7,117 bases of DNA from the NCBI GenBank assembly GCA_017414585.1, contig JAFQLN010000058.1, forward strand, positions 1-7,117. The letters are read 5' to 3'. A program made the position numbers and the translations under genes. The notes under the pieces were generated by a model. That model saw nothing but the letters and a program-made list of their open reading frames with translations, made no database searches and was not told the origin of the DNA. This document shows positions 6,565 to 7,117 of this stretch, piece after piece. Position 1 is the stretch's first letter, and each line of letters begins with the position of its first letter. Source of the stretch: Clostridia bacterium (GTDB lineage Bacteria > Bacillota_A > Clostridia > Oscillospirales > CAG-272).

Positions 6565-7117
6565 ATGAAAAAGATCAAAATCGGTTTTGTCGGTGTCGGC
6601 GCTATCTCCGGCATTTACCTTGAAAACATTACCAATATGTTCAAGGAAATCGAAATCATCGGTGTCTGCGACCTGATCCGTGAACGTGCGGAAAATGCTG
6701 TAAAGAAGTACAACATTCCCAAGCTTTACAACGATATGTACGAACTGTTCGCTGATCCGGAAGTCGACATTGTTCTCAACATCACCCGTCCCTACGAACA
6801 CTACGAAGTTACCAAGGCTACTCTCAATGCCGGCAAGCATGTCTACTGCGAAAAGCCCCTCGGCGCTTCTCTCGAAGAAGGTAAGGAACTTGTTGCTCTC
6901 GCAAAGGAAAAAGGTCTCCTTCTCGGCGGTGCTCCCGATACATATCTCGGCGCAGGTATCCAGACCTGCCGCAAGATCATCGAAGACGGTGTTATCGGCG
7001 ATATTGTAGGCTGTGGTGGCTGGCTCGTATGCCACGGTCACGAATCATGGCATCCGGATCCGGAATTCTACTACAAGTACGGCGGCGGCCCTATGTTCGA
7101 CATGGGTCCGTATTACC
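6565..7117 (+). CDS. Gfo/Idh/MocA-family NAD(P)-dependent oxidoreductase, 3' end outside window
   Basis: The first 184 residues of a protein whose family usually has about 320-400. It begins with a Rossmann fold, IGFVGVGAISG (6-16), with Asp36 ending the second strand (IIGVCD), a position that usually favours NAD over NADP. ADPEVDIVLNITRPYEHYEV (63-82) and the family motif GKHVYCEKPLG (90-100; Glu96-Lys97-Pro98, with the lysine normally used in catalysis) follow. The substrate domain begins with GAPDTYLGAG and GVIGDIVG, and the fragment ends in GGGPMFDMGPYY, the usual sequence before the later catalytic residues. The family oxidises or reduces hydroxyl groups on sugars, inositols and their derivatives; the exact substrate cannot be read here. 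Its place behind pentosidases and a ThuA-domain gene points to a sugar or glycoside. Codon use is strongly biased: AAG for most lysines and no GGA or GGG among 23 glycines, which suggests high expression. Confidence 0.93.
   Translation, partial: MKKIKIGFVGVGAISGIYLENITNMFKEIEIIGVCDLIRERAENAVKKYNIPKLYNDMYELFADPEVDIVLNITRPYEHYEVTKATLNAGKHVYCEKPLGASLEEGKELVALAKEKGLLLGGAPDTYLGAGIQTCRKIIEDGVIGDIVGCGGWLVCHGHESWHPDPEFYYKYGGGPMFDMGPYY

Noticed and set aside
6424..7041. 205-codon minus-strand open frame opposite the oxidoreductase gene
   Set aside because: It is in register with the sense codons of the Gfo/Idh/MocA gene and has no recognisable motif.

Overview
The window is a single co-directional block of genes on the + strand, about 7.1 kb long, for breaking down arabinoxylan and feeding the resulting pentoses into metabolism. 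It is cut at both ends. The gene set, strong AGGAGG-type ribosome binding sites, moderate G+C and a small cysteine-rich DUF6171-type protein suggest a member of the Bacillota, probably a fibre-degrading Clostridia species of gut or rumen type. The organism assignment is inference; the window holds no marker gene that would settle it.

Layout from left to right: the 3' end of a probable GH51 alpha-L-arabinofuranosidase (3-329); a full GH3 glycosidase, probably a beta-xylosidase (367-2478); xylulokinase xylB, overlapping the GH3 stop by ATGA (2475-3998); a ThuA-domain protein (4025-4750); a second, complete GH51 alpha-L-arabinofuranosidase (4794-6263); a small Cys-rich DUF6171-type protein starting one base after it (6265-6516); and the 5' part of a Gfo/Idh/MocA-family NAD(P)-dependent oxidoreductase running off the right edge (6565-7117). 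All gaps are under 50 bases. No terminator, convincing promoter, RNA gene, mobile element, repeat array or CRISPR is visible, so the block reads as the interior of one operon.

How they fit together: none of the glycosidases with a visible N-terminus has a signal peptide, so they probably act in the cytoplasm on imported arabinoxylo-oligosaccharides. GH51 enzymes would remove L-arabinose side groups and the GH3 enzyme would release D-xylose from the chain. After isomerisation by an enzyme not in this window, XylB would phosphorylate D-xylulose into the pentose phosphate pathway. Transporters, the isomerase and a regulator would be expected outside the window.

The less ordinary part is the ThuA-domain protein together with a Gfo/Idh/MocA oxidoreductase inside a pentosidase operon. 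This pairing recalls ThuA/ThuB of rhizobial trehalose utilisation, where disaccharides are oxidised to 3-keto sugars, and hints at an oxidative side route for a pentoside. The DUF6171-type protein between them has no known role. I see no clearly new defence, mobile or RNA system here.
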